From Rhodococcus sp. SMB37 (GTDB lineage: Bacteria > Actinomycetota > Actinomycetes > Mycobacteriales > Mycobacteriaceae), in contig NZ_SLVY01000004.1 in assembly GCF_004345605.1 (NCBI RefSeq), positions 186,001 through 250,000 of the forward strand: a stretch of DNA of 64,000 nt. Reading direction: 5' to 3'. Shown piece after piece: positions 43,072-52,093 of this stretch (the stretch's first letter is position 1; every line of letters starts with the position of its first letter). Below the pieces are notes generated by a model. It was not told where the DNA came from. It saw only the letters and a list, made by a program, of their open reading frames with translations, and ran no database searches. The position numbers and the translations under genes were made by a program.

Positions 43072-43086
43072 CGCGGATATACCGCG
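43072..43086. promoter_or_regulatory. CGCGG-ATATA-CCGCG palindrome before the LuxR gene
   Basis: Perfect 5-bp inverted repeat around ATATA. On the minus strand TAGAAT (a TANNNT box) follows at 43066-43071, so the palindrome lies directly upstream of a -10 box for the LuxR-type gene. Confidence 0.35.
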
Positions 43087-43099
43087 GCGATCACCAAGG

Positions 43100-44182
43100 T
43101 CAGTCGCCCACCCGCTCCCCGGTCTCGGGATGGAACAGGTGCACGGTGCCCTCGCGCTTGCGCAGATGGATTGTGTCCGCCAAACGGGCAGGGGTGCGGG
43201 TCAGCGAGCGCGCGACGATCTGATTTCCACTACCGGGTACCCGCGTGTGCACGTACGATTCGCTGCCGAGCTCTTCTACGAGTTCGACTACGGCCTCCAC
43301 ACCCGCACCCTCGGTGATCTCGAAATCTTCGGGTCGGATACCCGCCGTCACCGATGTGATGCCTGCCGAGTGGAGACTGGTGATCCGATCGCGCTCTACG
43401 GGGATCACAGTGTTGCCCACGAGAACTCCGTTGTCGGTGACGGTCGCGGGCAGCAGGTTCATTGCGGGGGAGCCGATGAACCCCGCCACGAATGCATTCG
43501 CGGGGCGATCGTAGAGTTCGGTGGGCGACGAGAACTGCTGCAGCTGCCCCCTCTTCAGCACCGCCACGCGGTCACCCATCGTCATCGCTTCGACCTGGTC
43601 GTGGGTGACGTACACGGTGGTGGTGCCCAGGCGACGCTGGAGGGCGGCGATCTGCGTGCGGGTCTGCACACGCAACTTCGCATCGAGATTCGACAGCGGC
43701 TCGTCCATGCAGAACACCTGCGGTTCACGGACGATTGCGCGGCCCATTGCGACACGCTGGCGTTGACCGCCGGACAGCTTGGCGGGTTTGCGATCCAGGT
43801 ATTCGGTGAGGTCGAGGACCTTGGCGGCCTCCTCGACCTTCCGTCGACGTTCCTCGGCGCCGATCCCGCGCATCTTGAGAGCGAAGCCCATGTTCTCGGC
43901 GACAGTCTTGTTCGGGTACAGCGCGTAGTTCTGGAACACCATCGCGATGTCACGGTCCTTGGGCGGCACGTCGGTCATGTCGACGCCGCCGATGGAGATC
44001 GAGCCTTCGTCGATGTCCTCGAGGCCGGCGAGCATGCGCAGCGCGGTGCTCTTGCCGGACCCGGACGGTCCGACGAGGACGACGAACTCGCCGTCCTCGA
44101 TGTCGAGGTTCAGCGAGTCGACGGCAAGCGAGTCGGAGCTCTCGTAGATGCACGAGGCGTTCCGGTAGGTGATCTCGGCCAT
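43100..44182 (-). CDS. carbohydrate ABC transporter ATPase (MalK/UgpC type)
   Basis: 360-residue cytoplasmic ATPase that powers the polyol importer. Walker A GPSGSGKST is near residue 39, then the Q-loop FQNYALYPNKTVAENMGFAL, signature KLSGGQRQR, Walker B QVFCMDEPLSNLDAK and H-loop VTHDQVEAM; all are intact. The C-terminal MalK-type regulatory domain is present (AGIRPEDFEIT onward). It is the last gene of the leftward transport operon, 57 bp after the second permease. Confidence 0.95.
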   Translation of the reverse strand: MAEITYRNASCIYESSDSLAVDSLNLDIEDGEFVVLVGPSGSGKSTALRMLAGLEDIDEGSISIGGVDMTDVPPKDRDIAMVFQNYALYPNKTVAENMGFALKMRGIGAEERRRKVEEAAKVLDLTEYLDRKPAKLSGGQRQRVAMGRAIVREPQVFCMDEPLSNLDAKLRVQTRTQIAALQRRLGTTTVYVTHDQVEAMTMGDRVAVLKRGQLQQFSSPTELYDRPANAFVAGFIGSPAMNLLPATVTDNGVLVGNTVIPVERDRITSLHSAGITSVTAGIRPEDFEITEGAGVEAVVELVEELGSESYVHTRVPGSGNQIVARSLTRTPARLADTIHLRKREGTVHLFHPETGERVGD

Positions 44183-44239
44183 GATGGAAACCCTTCGTAT
44201 CAGCAGTGGTTCGAGTGAGGCGGTGCTTCTCGACGTCGG

Positions 44240-45130
44240 TTATTTGATGGCGCCGAAGGACAGGCCGCGCACGAGCTTGTTCTGTGCGACCCATCCGGCG
44301 AGGACGACGGGCAGAGCTGCCATGGTTGCCGCAGCCGACAACTGCGCCCAGTACAGTCCTTCGCCGGTGATGAAGCCGACCATGAACACCGGAATTGTCT
44401 GCGCTTGAACAGCAGTGAGGTTGACGGCGAAGAAGAACTCGTTCCACGAGAAGATCACGCAGATGAGCGCGGTCGCGGCGATGCCGGGGGAGACGAGCGG
44501 GAGGATCACCTCGCGCACGGAGGTCCACAGACTCGCGCCGTCCATGCTGGCGGCCTCGAGCAGTTCGCCCGGGACCTCGAGGAAGAACGACCGCATCATC
44601 CACACTGCGATGGGCAGGTTCATCGCTGTGTACAGGATGATCAGAGCCCAGATATTGTCGAGCAGCCCGATATTCGCGACGATCACATACAGCGGGATGA
44701 TCGCGGCGACGATGGGCAGCATCTTGGTGCTGATGAAGAAGAACAGTGCATCCTGGGTCCTGCGGACCGGGCGCAACGACAACGCGAACGCCGCGGGAAC
44801 TCCGAGCAGGAGCACGAACACGGTCGAGACGATGGTGGCGAACGCCGAATTGAGCAGTGCCGTGCTCGCACCGGTCTCGAACACCGACCGGAATTGGTCG
44901 AGGGTCGGTGTGAAGAAGAACTTCGGTGGATCGGAGTAGGCGTCCGACTCCTGCTTGAACGCGGTGAGCACCATCCAGAACACCGGGAAGAAGAAGCCGA
45001 TCGCGGCGATCCACGCGATGACACCCCACGGGTTCATCTTGCGATTCTTGCGTTTGCGTACCGTCCGTGTGGTTTCCCCGGGCGGCAGCGTGGTGTCCGA
45101 TGCCTTCGGACCCGCAGCTGTGGTACTCAT
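44240..45130 (-). CDS. carbohydrate ABC transporter permease (MalG type)
   Basis: 296-residue inner-membrane permease with six helices. The EAA loop that docks the ATPase reads ELLEAASMDGASLWTSVREVILPLVSPG. The start ATG overlaps the previous permease stop (ATGA), and GGAGGA lies upstream. A long charged N-terminus (RTVRKRKNRKMNPW) faces the cytoplasm. Confidence 0.95.
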   Translation of the reverse strand: MSTTAAGPKASDTTLPPGETTRTVRKRKNRKMNPWGVIAWIAAIGFFFPVFWMVLTAFKQESDAYSDPPKFFFTPTLDQFRSVFETGASTALLNSAFATIVSTVFVLLLGVPAAFALSLRPVRRTQDALFFFISTKMLPIVAAIIPLYVIVANIGLLDNIWALIILYTAMNLPIAVWMMRSFFLEVPGELLEAASMDGASLWTSVREVILPLVSPGIAATALICVIFSWNEFFFAVNLTAVQAQTIPVFMVGFITGEGLYWAQLSAAATMAALPVVLAGWVAQNKLVRGLSFGAIK

Positions 45131-46092
45131 GCTGCTTCCTCCTTACCGGTGAACGACTTGAAGATCAGGCGCAGAGCGAAGGTCGCGATGACGATCGTGG
45201 CGATCACGACGACCACGCCCATCGCCGCGGCCTGACCGATGTCGAAACCGAGGAACGCGCGCTGGTAGATGTAGAACGGTAGGTTCGCGCTCGCGGTGCC
45301 TGGCCCGCCTTGCGTCATCATGTAGATCGCGTCGAATGTGTTGATGAGATAGATGGCGCCGAGTACGGTGCCCAGTTCGATGAATCTGCGCAGGTGCGGG
45401 AGGGTCAGCTCCCGGAACAGTGAGAATGCGCTCGCGCCGTCGACGCGGCCGGCCTCGAGAATGTCGCGCGGCATGGACTGCAGTCCGGCGAGGATCAGCA
45501 GCATCATGAACGGGGTCCACTGCCAGATCAGGGCGACCATCACGGTGGGCAGCGGGTATCTACTGATCCAGTCGACTTCGCCGACGCCGAACGGCGACAA
45601 CACCCAGTTCACGATGCCGAAAATGGGGTCGAACATCGAGGTCTTCCAGACCAATGCTGCTGCTACCGGTGTGACCAGGAACGGCGTGATCAGCAGGGTG
45701 CGGACGATTCCGCGTCCGAGGAAGGCACGGTCGAGCAGCAGTGCGAGCAGCAGACCGAGTATCACCGAGATCAGTACGGTTCCGACGATGAGGATCACCG
45801 TATTGAGTGCCACCTGCCAGAACTGACTGTCCTGGAAGACGTCCACGTAGTTCTGGAGCCCGACGAACCGGCGCGAGCCGGGATTGACGAGGTTCCAGGA
45901 CTGGGTGGAGTAGAAGAGGGTGAACAGGAACGGTATCTGCGTCACCACGATCATGAAGATCAGCGCGGGCAGCAGTGGACCGCGCAGTCGCCATCCTTCG
46001 GCGCGGGAGACCTTCTCGTCTTTCGCTGCTTTGACACGGCGGATGCGTTCGGCCATATCCGGTGTCGGTTGAGGCACCTCGAGGGCAGTCAC
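45127..46092 (-). CDS. carbohydrate ABC transporter permease (MalF type)
   Basis: 321-residue permease that pairs with the downstream one. The EAA loop is DILEAGRVDGASAFSLFRELTLPHLR. The helices begin with LLPALIFMIVVTQIPFLFTL. The start is GTG at 46090-46092 overlapping the binding-protein stop (GTGA), so the transport genes are tightly coupled. Confidence 0.95.
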   Translation of the reverse strand: MTALEVPQPTPDMAERIRRVKAAKDEKVSRAEGWRLRGPLLPALIFMIVVTQIPFLFTLFYSTQSWNLVNPGSRRFVGLQNYVDVFQDSQFWQVALNTVILIVGTVLISVILGLLLALLLDRAFLGRGIVRTLLITPFLVTPVAAALVWKTSMFDPIFGIVNWVLSPFGVGEVDWISRYPLPTVMVALIWQWTPFMMLLILAGLQSMPRDILEAGRVDGASAFSLFRELTLPHLRRFIELGTVLGAIYLINTFDAIYMMTQGGPGTASANLPFYIYQRAFLGFDIGQAAAMGVVVVIATIVIATFALRLIFKSFTGKEEAA

Positions 46093-47474
46093 TGCGATTC
46101 CTCCCGATACGTTGCGCCGACGGCTTCGGCGTACTTCTGGGCTTGATCGAGCGCTTCGGCGACGGTTTGACGGCCGGCGATGGCAGCGCTGATCTGTTGG
46201 CTCACCCGGGTGCCGAGGTCCTGGAATTCGGGTATCGCCAAGAACTGGATTCCGGTGTAGGGGACCGGGTCGACCGTGGGGTTCGCTTGGTCGGCGCCCT
46301 CGATGGACTCGAGGGTGATGGGCCCGTACGCCTGCGAGGCCTCCTCGTATTCGGGGATCTCGTACGTCGAGAGGCGGCTACCGGGGGGAACACGCTCCCA
46401 CCCGAGTTCTTCACCGACCAGGCGCATGTAGTTCTGATCGGTCATCCACGAGATGAACTTCCATGCGTCGTCGGCGTTCTCACTGCTCTCCGGGATGCCG
46501 AGCGACCAGGTGTACAGCCAGCCGGACGGATCCTTCTCCATGACGGGTGCGGGGGCATATCCGATCTTGCCGACGACATTGCTCGAGGACGGGTCTTCCA
46601 GAGTCGAGACCGCGGAGGTCGAGTCGTACCACATCGCGACACGGCCCTGCGCGAGTTGCGTGGCGCATTCGGTGAACCCGCTGGTCGCAGCGCCGGGCTG
46701 GCCGTAGGTGCGTACGAGGTCGACGTAGAATTCGACGGCACGCTGCACCTCGGGCGAGTTGAGCTGGGCGTTCCAGTCCTCGTCGAACCAGCGGCCACCG
46801 AAGGTGTTGATCACGGTGTCGAGCGGTGCCAGCAGTTCGCCCCAACCGGGCTTGCCGCGGAGGCAGATCCCGTTGATGTCGGGTCCGTCGAGTTGTGCTG
46901 CGGCGTCTGCGACCTCGGTCCACGTCGGTGGATCGGACAGGGTGATCCCGGCCTCCTCGAACAGGTCCTGTCGGTACATCAGGAAGGACGACTCGCCGTA
47001 GAACGGCACCGAGTACATGTCGCCGTCGTACGAGAGTGCCTCGCGCAGAGACGGAATGAAGTCGTCCTGGTCGTATCCCTCGGTGGCTTCGATGAAGGGG
47101 CCAAGGTTGGTCAGCCATCCGTATTCCGCCCACTGCGGCGTTTCGTAGTTGCTGATCATCACCACGTCGAATTCTCCGCCTCCCATGGCGGTGGATGCGG
47201 TGATCTTGGCGCGGGCTTCGTTCTCCGACAGGGTGACGAAGCGGAGATCGATGTCCGGATTCTCCGCCTCGAATTGCGACGCGAGCGAACGTGCGTCCGT
47301 CATCTGGGAATTGGACACCATCGCGATGGTGACGGTCCGGTCGGATGCGCCGAGGGATCCGGCTCCGGCGCAGCCGGAGAGCGCCAGGCACAGCGCTCCG
47401 GCTCCGGCTCCGGCTACCAGCTTTCCGGTGAAACTGAGAGTGCGGGTACTGCTTCCGGGTGGTTGCACGGCCAT
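46089..47474 (-). CDS. polyol/sugar-binding lipoprotein of ABC importer
   Basis: 461-residue family-1 solute-binding protein anchored by lipobox LSGC (Cys35). Body motifs fit polyol/sugar binders: VVMISNYETPQWAEYGWL, DMYSVPFYGESSFLMYRQDL, DPPTWTEVADAAAQL, QGRVAMWYDSTSAV and GWLYTWSLGIPESS. It sets the specificity of the importer. The resemblance to sorbitol/mannitol binders, and the adjacent dehydrogenases, suggest a C5 or C6 polyol. GAGG lies 4 nt before the ATG. The regulator gene ends 5 bp upstream. Confidence 0.93.
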   Translation of the reverse strand: MAVQPPGSSTRTLSFTGKLVAGAGAGALCLALSGCAGAGSLGASDRTVTIAMVSNSQMTDARSLASQFEAENPDIDLRFVTLSENEARAKITASTAMGGGEFDVVMISNYETPQWAEYGWLTNLGPFIEATEGYDQDDFIPSLREALSYDGDMYSVPFYGESSFLMYRQDLFEEAGITLSDPPTWTEVADAAAQLDGPDINGICLRGKPGWGELLAPLDTVINTFGGRWFDEDWNAQLNSPEVQRAVEFYVDLVRTYGQPGAATSGFTECATQLAQGRVAMWYDSTSAVSTLEDPSSSNVVGKIGYAPAPVMEKDPSGWLYTWSLGIPESSENADDAWKFISWMTDQNYMRLVGEELGWERVPPGSRLSTYEIPEYEEASQAYGPITLESIEGADQANPTVDPVPYTGIQFLAIPEFQDLGTRVSQQISAAIAGRQTVAEALDQAQKYAEAVGATYREESQ

Positions 47475-47479
47475 CTACC

Positions 47480-48535
47480 TCATTTCGGTGGGATCCTGCC
47501 CGAGTCATGCGGGTGGGTGGGGGATCGATCGAGGAGCCATTCTGCGCAGGCGATGTCGCAGACGAGCATGGTTGCGTAACCGCCGCAGAGGGCGCCATGG
47601 GCCGCGCGGTGCTTCGACGCGCCGCCGGCGACGAGGATTGTCGAGGGGCATGCGGCGATCTCGGACAACGGTGTCGACATCGTGCGGGTTTCGAGTTCGA
47701 CGTGGGCGGGCGTTCCGTCCTCTCGGAAGAACCGGCCGCCGATTTCCCCGACCGCGCCCAGCTCGTCGAGCGTGTCGAGCATCGCGGTGTCGAGGAAGCT
47801 GCCCTCGAACAGGGTTGTGGAGGAGGACACTGCGCCGACTCCGAACATCATCACGTCGGCTCGGGAGCCCAATTCGAGCGTGCGAGAGATCACCGAGTCG
47901 GTGCGCATGGATGCGACGGTCGTGGCATCGGCGTACAGGGGAGTGGGGAGCCGAACCGGCTGCGCCTGAAGTTGTTCGGCGCACCGTCCGAGCACGTATT
48001 CGGTGCCGGTCTGGTAGGTGCTCGTGGTGACCGAGCCGTCCAGTTGCACGATTGTCTTGCACGTCGCCACACCGGTCGGAATCGCCTGGGCGACAGCGAT
48101 GGTTTCGGGCCCCCAGGTGAATCCGAGGGTGTCGGCGGGCCGGAGGCGGCGGGTCAGGAGTGAGGCGGCCGCGCGGCCCAGCACGGCGAAGCTCGCCGAG
48201 TTGTCCACCGGCCCCCGGTCGTCGACCCGAACGCCGACGACGACGGCTTCGGTGAGTCCGAATCGCTTCTCGAGCGCGTGCTCGACATCGGCGTGCAGGT
48301 CGTCGCGGAGATGGGGAGGTGTGGTGACCTCGATGCGGACGAGGCCATGGGAGCGGGCGCGGGCCACGAGTCGTCCGGCGGTCGCGCGGGAGACGCCGAG
48401 TCTGTCCGCAACCTGGGCTTGGGTGAGCCCGTCGAGATAGTAGAGGGTGGCCGCGCGCAGTGCCAGGCGAAGGTCTTCGGGTGCGGCGGTGGTATCGCCG
48501 TCCGGTGCCTTCGGTACTGGACTTGGATTCGTCAC
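47480..48535 (-). CDS. SorC/DeoR-type sugar-binding transcriptional regulator
   Basis: 351 residues. The N-terminal helix-turn-helix (LDGLTQAQVADRLGVSRATAGRLVARARSHG) is joined to a SorC sugar-binding domain (DTLGFTWGPETIAVAQAI, DVMMFGVGAVSSS, AACPSTILVAGGASKHRA). Such proteins bind a phosphorylated sugar or polyol and control their operon. It is first in the leftward operon and divergent from the dehydrogenase operon, so a single regulator can control both sides through the 91-bp gap. The start is GTG 48535. Confidence 0.93.
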   Translation of the reverse strand: MTNPSPVPKAPDGDTTAAPEDLRLALRAATLYYLDGLTQAQVADRLGVSRATAGRLVARARSHGLVRIEVTTPPHLRDDLHADVEHALEKRFGLTEAVVVGVRVDDRGPVDNSASFAVLGRAAASLLTRRLRPADTLGFTWGPETIAVAQAIPTGVATCKTIVQLDGSVTTSTYQTGTEYVLGRCAEQLQAQPVRLPTPLYADATTVASMRTDSVISRTLELGSRADVMMFGVGAVSSSTTLFEGSFLDTAMLDTLDELGAVGEIGGRFFREDGTPAHVELETRTMSTPLSEIAACPSTILVAGGASKHRAAHGALCGGYATMLVCDIACAEWLLDRSPTHPHDSGRIPPK

Positions 48536-48574
48536 GGAGGGGCTCCTCTATGCCCGGGCGCATCTGAAATCTAA

Positions 48575-48608
48575 TGAGCAAATGCGCAGGGGTGCGTTCA
48601 TGTGCTCA
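48575..48608. promoter_or_regulatory. inverted-repeat operator for the polyol locus
   Basis: TGAGCAAATG (48575-48584) and CATGTGCTCA (48599-48608) form an inverted repeat matching at 9 of 10 positions. The spacer holds a nested perfect CGCA-GGGG-TGCG. The element lies between the divergent regulator and dehydrogenase genes, where a SorC protein would bind. Confidence 0.6.
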
Positions 48609-48614
48609 GTAGGT

Positions 48615-48620
48615 TAGCAT
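48615..48620 (+). promoter_or_regulatory. -10 box of the rightward polyol operon (leaderless)
   Basis: TAGCAT lies 6 nt before GTG 48627. The GAGGT between abuts the GTG and is too close to serve as a ribosome site. The operator ends 6 bp upstream of this box, a position suited to repression or activation. Confidence 0.5.
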
Positions 48621-48626
48621 CGAGGT

Positions 48627-49694
48627 GTGATCTACACAACAGATTCCACTCTTCCCGCGACGATGCGCGCGGCAGTCCTCGTCGAGCCGGGGCGGATCGA
48701 GATGGAGGAACGGCCTGTTCCCGAGCCCGCCCCCGGTGATGTGCTGATCCGCGTCGCCTCGGTGGGAGTCTGTGGATCCGACGCGCACTACTACCGTGAA
48801 GGCCGCATCGGCGAATTCGTGGTCGAGTCGCCGCTCGTCCTCGGGCACGAGGCGTCCGGAACAGTCGTTGCCGTCGGTGAGGGCGTACCCGCCGAACGCG
48901 TCGGGCAACGGGTGTCGATCGAGCCGCAACGCCCCGACCCGGGCAGTGCCCCGACCCGACGCGGCGACTACAACCTGTGTCCGCATATGCAGTTCTATGC
49001 GACGCCACCGGTCGACGGCGCCCTGTGCGACTACGTGACCATCGGCGCGCACTTCGCTCATCCCGTCCCTGACACGGTGTCCGACGACGCCGCGGCGCTG
49101 TGTGAACCGCTCTCGGTGGGTATCGCCGCGGTCCGGAAGGCTCGGGTGACGGCCGGGTCGAGCGTGCTGGTCAGCGGCGCGGGCCCGGTCGGCATCGTCA
49201 CCGTCCAGGTCGCGCGCGCATTCGGGGCCGTCGACATCGTCGTGACCGACCTCGATGAACACCGATGCGAGGTCGCGCGGAGGTTCGGCGCCACCGCCAC
49301 CTTCGATCCACGATCGGACGACACGTCGGATCTGCGGGTCGACGCCTACATCGATGCGTCCGGATCGCCCGCGGCGGTGGATTCGGGTATCCGTGCCGTC
49401 CGCCCCGGTGGCACCGTCGTACTCGTGGGGTCGGGCGCCGAGACGATGCCGATACCCGTGCAGGTGATCCAGAACCGGGAATTGGTGCTCACCGGCGTCT
49501 TCCGGTATGCGAACACGTGGCCGACGGCGCTGAGCCTTCTCGAGTCCGGCCGGGTCGACCTCGATTCGATGGTCACCGCGCACTTCCCGCTCGAGAAATC
49601 CGTCGACGCCCTCGAATCCGATCGGGTCCCCGGCTCGATCAAGGCAGTTGTACACGTATCACCCACTGTGGAGGCGCAACGTGGAACCGAGTGA
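48627..49694 (+). CDS. zinc polyol dehydrogenase (sorbitol/xylitol type)
   Basis: 355-residue zinc-dependent medium-chain dehydrogenase. Catalytic zinc ligands are in VGVCGSDAHYY and LGHEASGTV, with a further Glu in CEPLSVG. The Rossmann fold is VLVSGAGPVGIVTVQVARAFG, then DIVVTDLDEHR. It would oxidise sorbitol to fructose or xylitol to xylulose with NAD. The GTG start is probably leaderless. It overlaps the next dehydrogenase by 14 bp. Confidence 0.93.
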   Translation: MIYTTDSTLPATMRAAVLVEPGRIEMEERPVPEPAPGDVLIRVASVGVCGSDAHYYREGRIGEFVVESPLVLGHEASGTVVAVGEGVPAERVGQRVSIEPQRPDPGSAPTRRGDYNLCPHMQFYATPPVDGALCDYVTIGAHFAHPVPDTVSDDAAALCEPLSVGIAAVRKARVTAGSSVLVSGAGPVGIVTVQVARAFGAVDIVVTDLDEHRCEVARRFGATATFDPRSDDTSDLRVDAYIDASGSPAAVDSGIRAVRPGGTVVLVGSGAETMPIPVQVIQNRELVLTGVFRYANTWPTALSLLESGRVDLDSMVTAHFPLEKSVDALESDRVPGSIKAVVHVSPTVEAQRGTE

Positions 49695-51153
49695 AGCGAC
49701 CCTGCCGGAACTGCGTGTACCTACGCCGACCTATTCCCGGGACGACGTGACCGTCGGCATCGTGCATTTCGGTGTCGGGGGGTTCCATCGTGCGCACCAG
49801 GCGATGTACGTCGACCGTCTGCTCGAGCAGGGCCTCGCGAAGGACTGGGGGATCTGCGGGGTCGGCGTGATGCCGGGCGATCGGCGCATGCAGGAGGCAC
49901 TCGCCGCCCAGGACAACCTCTACACGCTGGTTCTCACCCACCCCGATGGAACGTGGGAACCCCGCGTGATCGGGTCGATCGTCGACTATCGGTACGCGCC
50001 CGACGAACCCGAAGCCGTCATCGAGCTCCTCGCCGCACCCAGCACGAAGATCGTCTCGTTCACCGTCACCGAGGGCGGATACAACATCCGCCACGACACC
50101 GGCGAATTCGACATCGACAACCCGGCCATCAAGCAGGACCTCAACTCCGAAGGCCCGCCTGCCACGGTGTTCGGTCTGGTGGTCGAAGCACTGGCGCGCC
50201 GACGGGCTCGGGGCGTTCCGTCCCCGACACTCATGTCCTGCGACAACATCGAAGGCAACGGCGTTGTCGCCCGCCGGGTGTTCACCTCCTACGCCCGCCT
50301 GGTGGACCCCGAACTCGCGGACTGGATCACCCAGAACACCCGTTTCCCGAACTCGATGGTCGATCGCATCACTCCCGTCACCACGCAGAGTGTGATCGAC
50401 GAACTCTCGTCGCGTTTCGATGTTCAGGACCGCTGGCCCGTGGTGGCCGAGCCATTCACGACGTGGGTCCTCGAAGACGACTTCGCCGACGGGCGGCCGC
50501 CGTTCGAAAAGGCTGGTGTACATCTGGTCGGCGACGTCGCGCCGTACGAGCTGATGAAGTTGCGACTGCTCAACGCAAGCCACCAAGGTCTCTGTTATTT
50601 CGGGTACCTGATGGGCTACCGGTACGTACACGACGCCGCGCAGGATCCGTTGATCGCGCAGTTCCTCCTGAGCTACATGACCGACGAGGCGATACCCACC
50701 CTGAAGCCGGTCCCTGGTATCGACCTCGACGAATATACTCGGACGCTCATCGAGAGGTTCGCCAACCCCGAGATCCGAGACACCATCGCGCGATTGTGCG
50801 CCGAATCGTCCGATCGCATCCCCAAATGGCTGCTGCCGGTCATCCGGGAGAATCTCGACAGCGGCGGCCACATCGTCCGCTCCGCTGCGATCGTCGCGTC
50901 CTGGGCCCGCTATGCCGAAGGCGTCGACGAACACGGCACACCGATCGAGGTGGTGGACCGTCTCGCCGAGGAACTGGTGCCACTCGCTCGCAGGCAGTAC
51001 ACCCACCCGGCCGTGTTCATCGAGAACACCTCGGTGTTCGGGGATCTCGCTCGGAGCACCCGCTTCGTCGACGCGTACACCTGGGCCCTCAACTCCCTGC
51101 ACAACGAGGGCGCGAAAGGCACCCTCGAAGCTCTACCTGTGGAGCCGGAATGA
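49681..51153 (+). CDS. mannitol/arabitol 2-dehydrogenase
   Basis: 490-residue long-chain polyol dehydrogenase. The N-terminal NAD site is IVHFGVGGFHRAHQAMYVD. The C-terminal domain contains KLRLLNASHQGLCYFG, with the family's catalytic lysine helix, and VTEGGYNI lies mid-protein. It converts D-mannitol to fructose or D-arabitol to xylulose. GTG 49681 has GGAGG 6 nt upstream, inside the end of the previous gene. Its TGA overlaps the ATG of a six-codon minicistron. Confidence 0.95.
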   Translation: MEPSEATLPELRVPTPTYSRDDVTVGIVHFGVGGFHRAHQAMYVDRLLEQGLAKDWGICGVGVMPGDRRMQEALAAQDNLYTLVLTHPDGTWEPRVIGSIVDYRYAPDEPEAVIELLAAPSTKIVSFTVTEGGYNIRHDTGEFDIDNPAIKQDLNSEGPPATVFGLVVEALARRRARGVPSPTLMSCDNIEGNGVVARRVFTSYARLVDPELADWITQNTRFPNSMVDRITPVTTQSVIDELSSRFDVQDRWPVVAEPFTTWVLEDDFADGRPPFEKAGVHLVGDVAPYELMKLRLLNASHQGLCYFGYLMGYRYVHDAAQDPLIAQFLLSYMTDEAIPTLKPVPGIDLDEYTRTLIERFANPEIRDTIARLCAESSDRIPKWLLPVIRENLDSGGHIVRSAAIVASWARYAEGVDEHGTPIEVVDRLAEELVPLARRQYTHPAVFIENTSVFGDLARSTRFVDAYTWALNSLHNEGAKGTLEALPVEPE

Positions 51154-51174
51154 ACGGGGCGTCGGAATGAACGG
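51146..51174 (+). repeat. 12-bp direct repeat containing start codons
   Basis: CGGAATGAACGG occurs at 51146-51157 and 51163-51174. Each copy contains an ATG overlapping a TGA. The second copy is the start of the sugar kinase gene. Confidence 0.8.
51150..51170 (+). CDS. six-codon minicistron linking two polyol genes
   Basis: ATG at 51150 overlaps the mannitol dehydrogenase stop, reads MNGASE, and its TGA (51168-51170) overlaps the kinase ATG. GGAG at 51141-51144 serves this ATG with 5-nt spacing, and the kinase has no better site of its own. The arrangement suggests reinitiation from one gene to the next. It seems to have arisen by repetition of CGGAATGAACGG (51146-51157 and 51163-51174). Confidence 0.45.
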   Translation: MNGASE

Positions 51175-52093
51175 CCAGGCACTGATCGTCGGAGAAGCCC
51201 TCATCGACATCGTCCGTCGCGGCGACGACGAGCCCGTCGAACACGTCGGAGGGAGCCCGCTGAATGTTGCTGTCGGGTTGGGGCGGCTCGATCGGAAGGT
51301 CCGGCTCGCCACGAGCGTGGGCGCGGACGAACGCGGCAGGCGCATCGTCGGACATCTCGATGCATCCGGTGTCGCCCTGACCGACGGCAGCGTGTCGCAG
51401 ACGAGTACAGCGACCGCGTCCGCGAAGATCGGCGACGACAATGCCGCCACATACGAATTCGATATCAACTGGAGGCCCGAGCTACCGTCGCCGTCCGCCG
51501 ATCTGCTGCTCGTCCACACAGGTTCGATCGCGACCGTACTCGAACCGGGATGCGATGCGGTCGCCGATCTCGTCGAGCAGCAGGCGCGCACGTCGACGAT
51601 CAGCTTCGACCCCAACATCCGGCCGGCGCTGATCGGAGACGACCAGCGCGGTCGGGAACGGATTGCGCGTCTGGCGGCACTTTCGGACGTCGTCAAGGTC
51701 AGCGACGAGGACCTGGCATGGGTTGCACCGGGACGCGACCCGCTCGACATCGCACGCGACTGGTTGTCGCGAGGGCCGTCGATCGTCGCTGTCACGCGTG
51801 GAGCGTCCGGTGCCGTCGCGGTATGCCGCGCCGGTGTCGTCGAGGTGCCTGCGAAGAAGGTCGACGTGGTCGATACCGTCGGTGCGGGCGACGCATTCAC
51901 CGTCGGCCTGCTCGATGCGCTGTGGGAGCTCGGACTGCTGGGAGCGGAACAGCGCGAGAGGCTGCGCAAGATCGGCGTGGGCGACCTCGAATCCGTATTA
52001 CACACGGCCTCTTCGATGTCGGCGCTCACCGTCGCCCGTCCCGGCGCGGACCTGCCCACGCGTGCGCAACGCGACCAGGCGGTGACACCATGA
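51167..52093 (+). CDS. PfkB-family sugar kinase (fructokinase-like)
   Basis: 308-residue kinase. PfkB signature 1 is [19 protein letters not shown] and signature 2 is [17 protein letters not shown], with the catalytic Asp. It most likely phosphorylates the fructose made from mannitol or sorbitol. ATG 51167 overlaps the minicistron stop. Its own TGA overlaps the xylulokinase ATG, so the chain of couplings continues. Confidence 0.92.
   Translation: MNGQALIVGEALIDIVRRGDDEPVEHVGGSPLNVAVGLGRLDRKVRLATSVGADERGRRIVGHLDASGVALTDGSVSQTSTATASAKIGDDNAATYEFDINWRPELPSPSADLLLVHTGSIATVLEPGCDAVADLVEQQARTSTISFDPNIRPALIGDDQRGRERIARLAALSDVVKVSDEDLAWVAPGRDPLDIARDWLSRGPSIVAVTRGASGAVAVCRAGVVEVPAKKVDVVDTVGAGDAFTVGLLDALWELGLLGAEQRERLRKIGVGDLESVLHTASSMSALTVARPGADLPTRAQRDQAVTP

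Noticed and set aside
41734-43317. 527-codon plus-strand frame opposite the LuxR gene
   Set aside because: It has no motif and spans two unrelated minus-strand genes.
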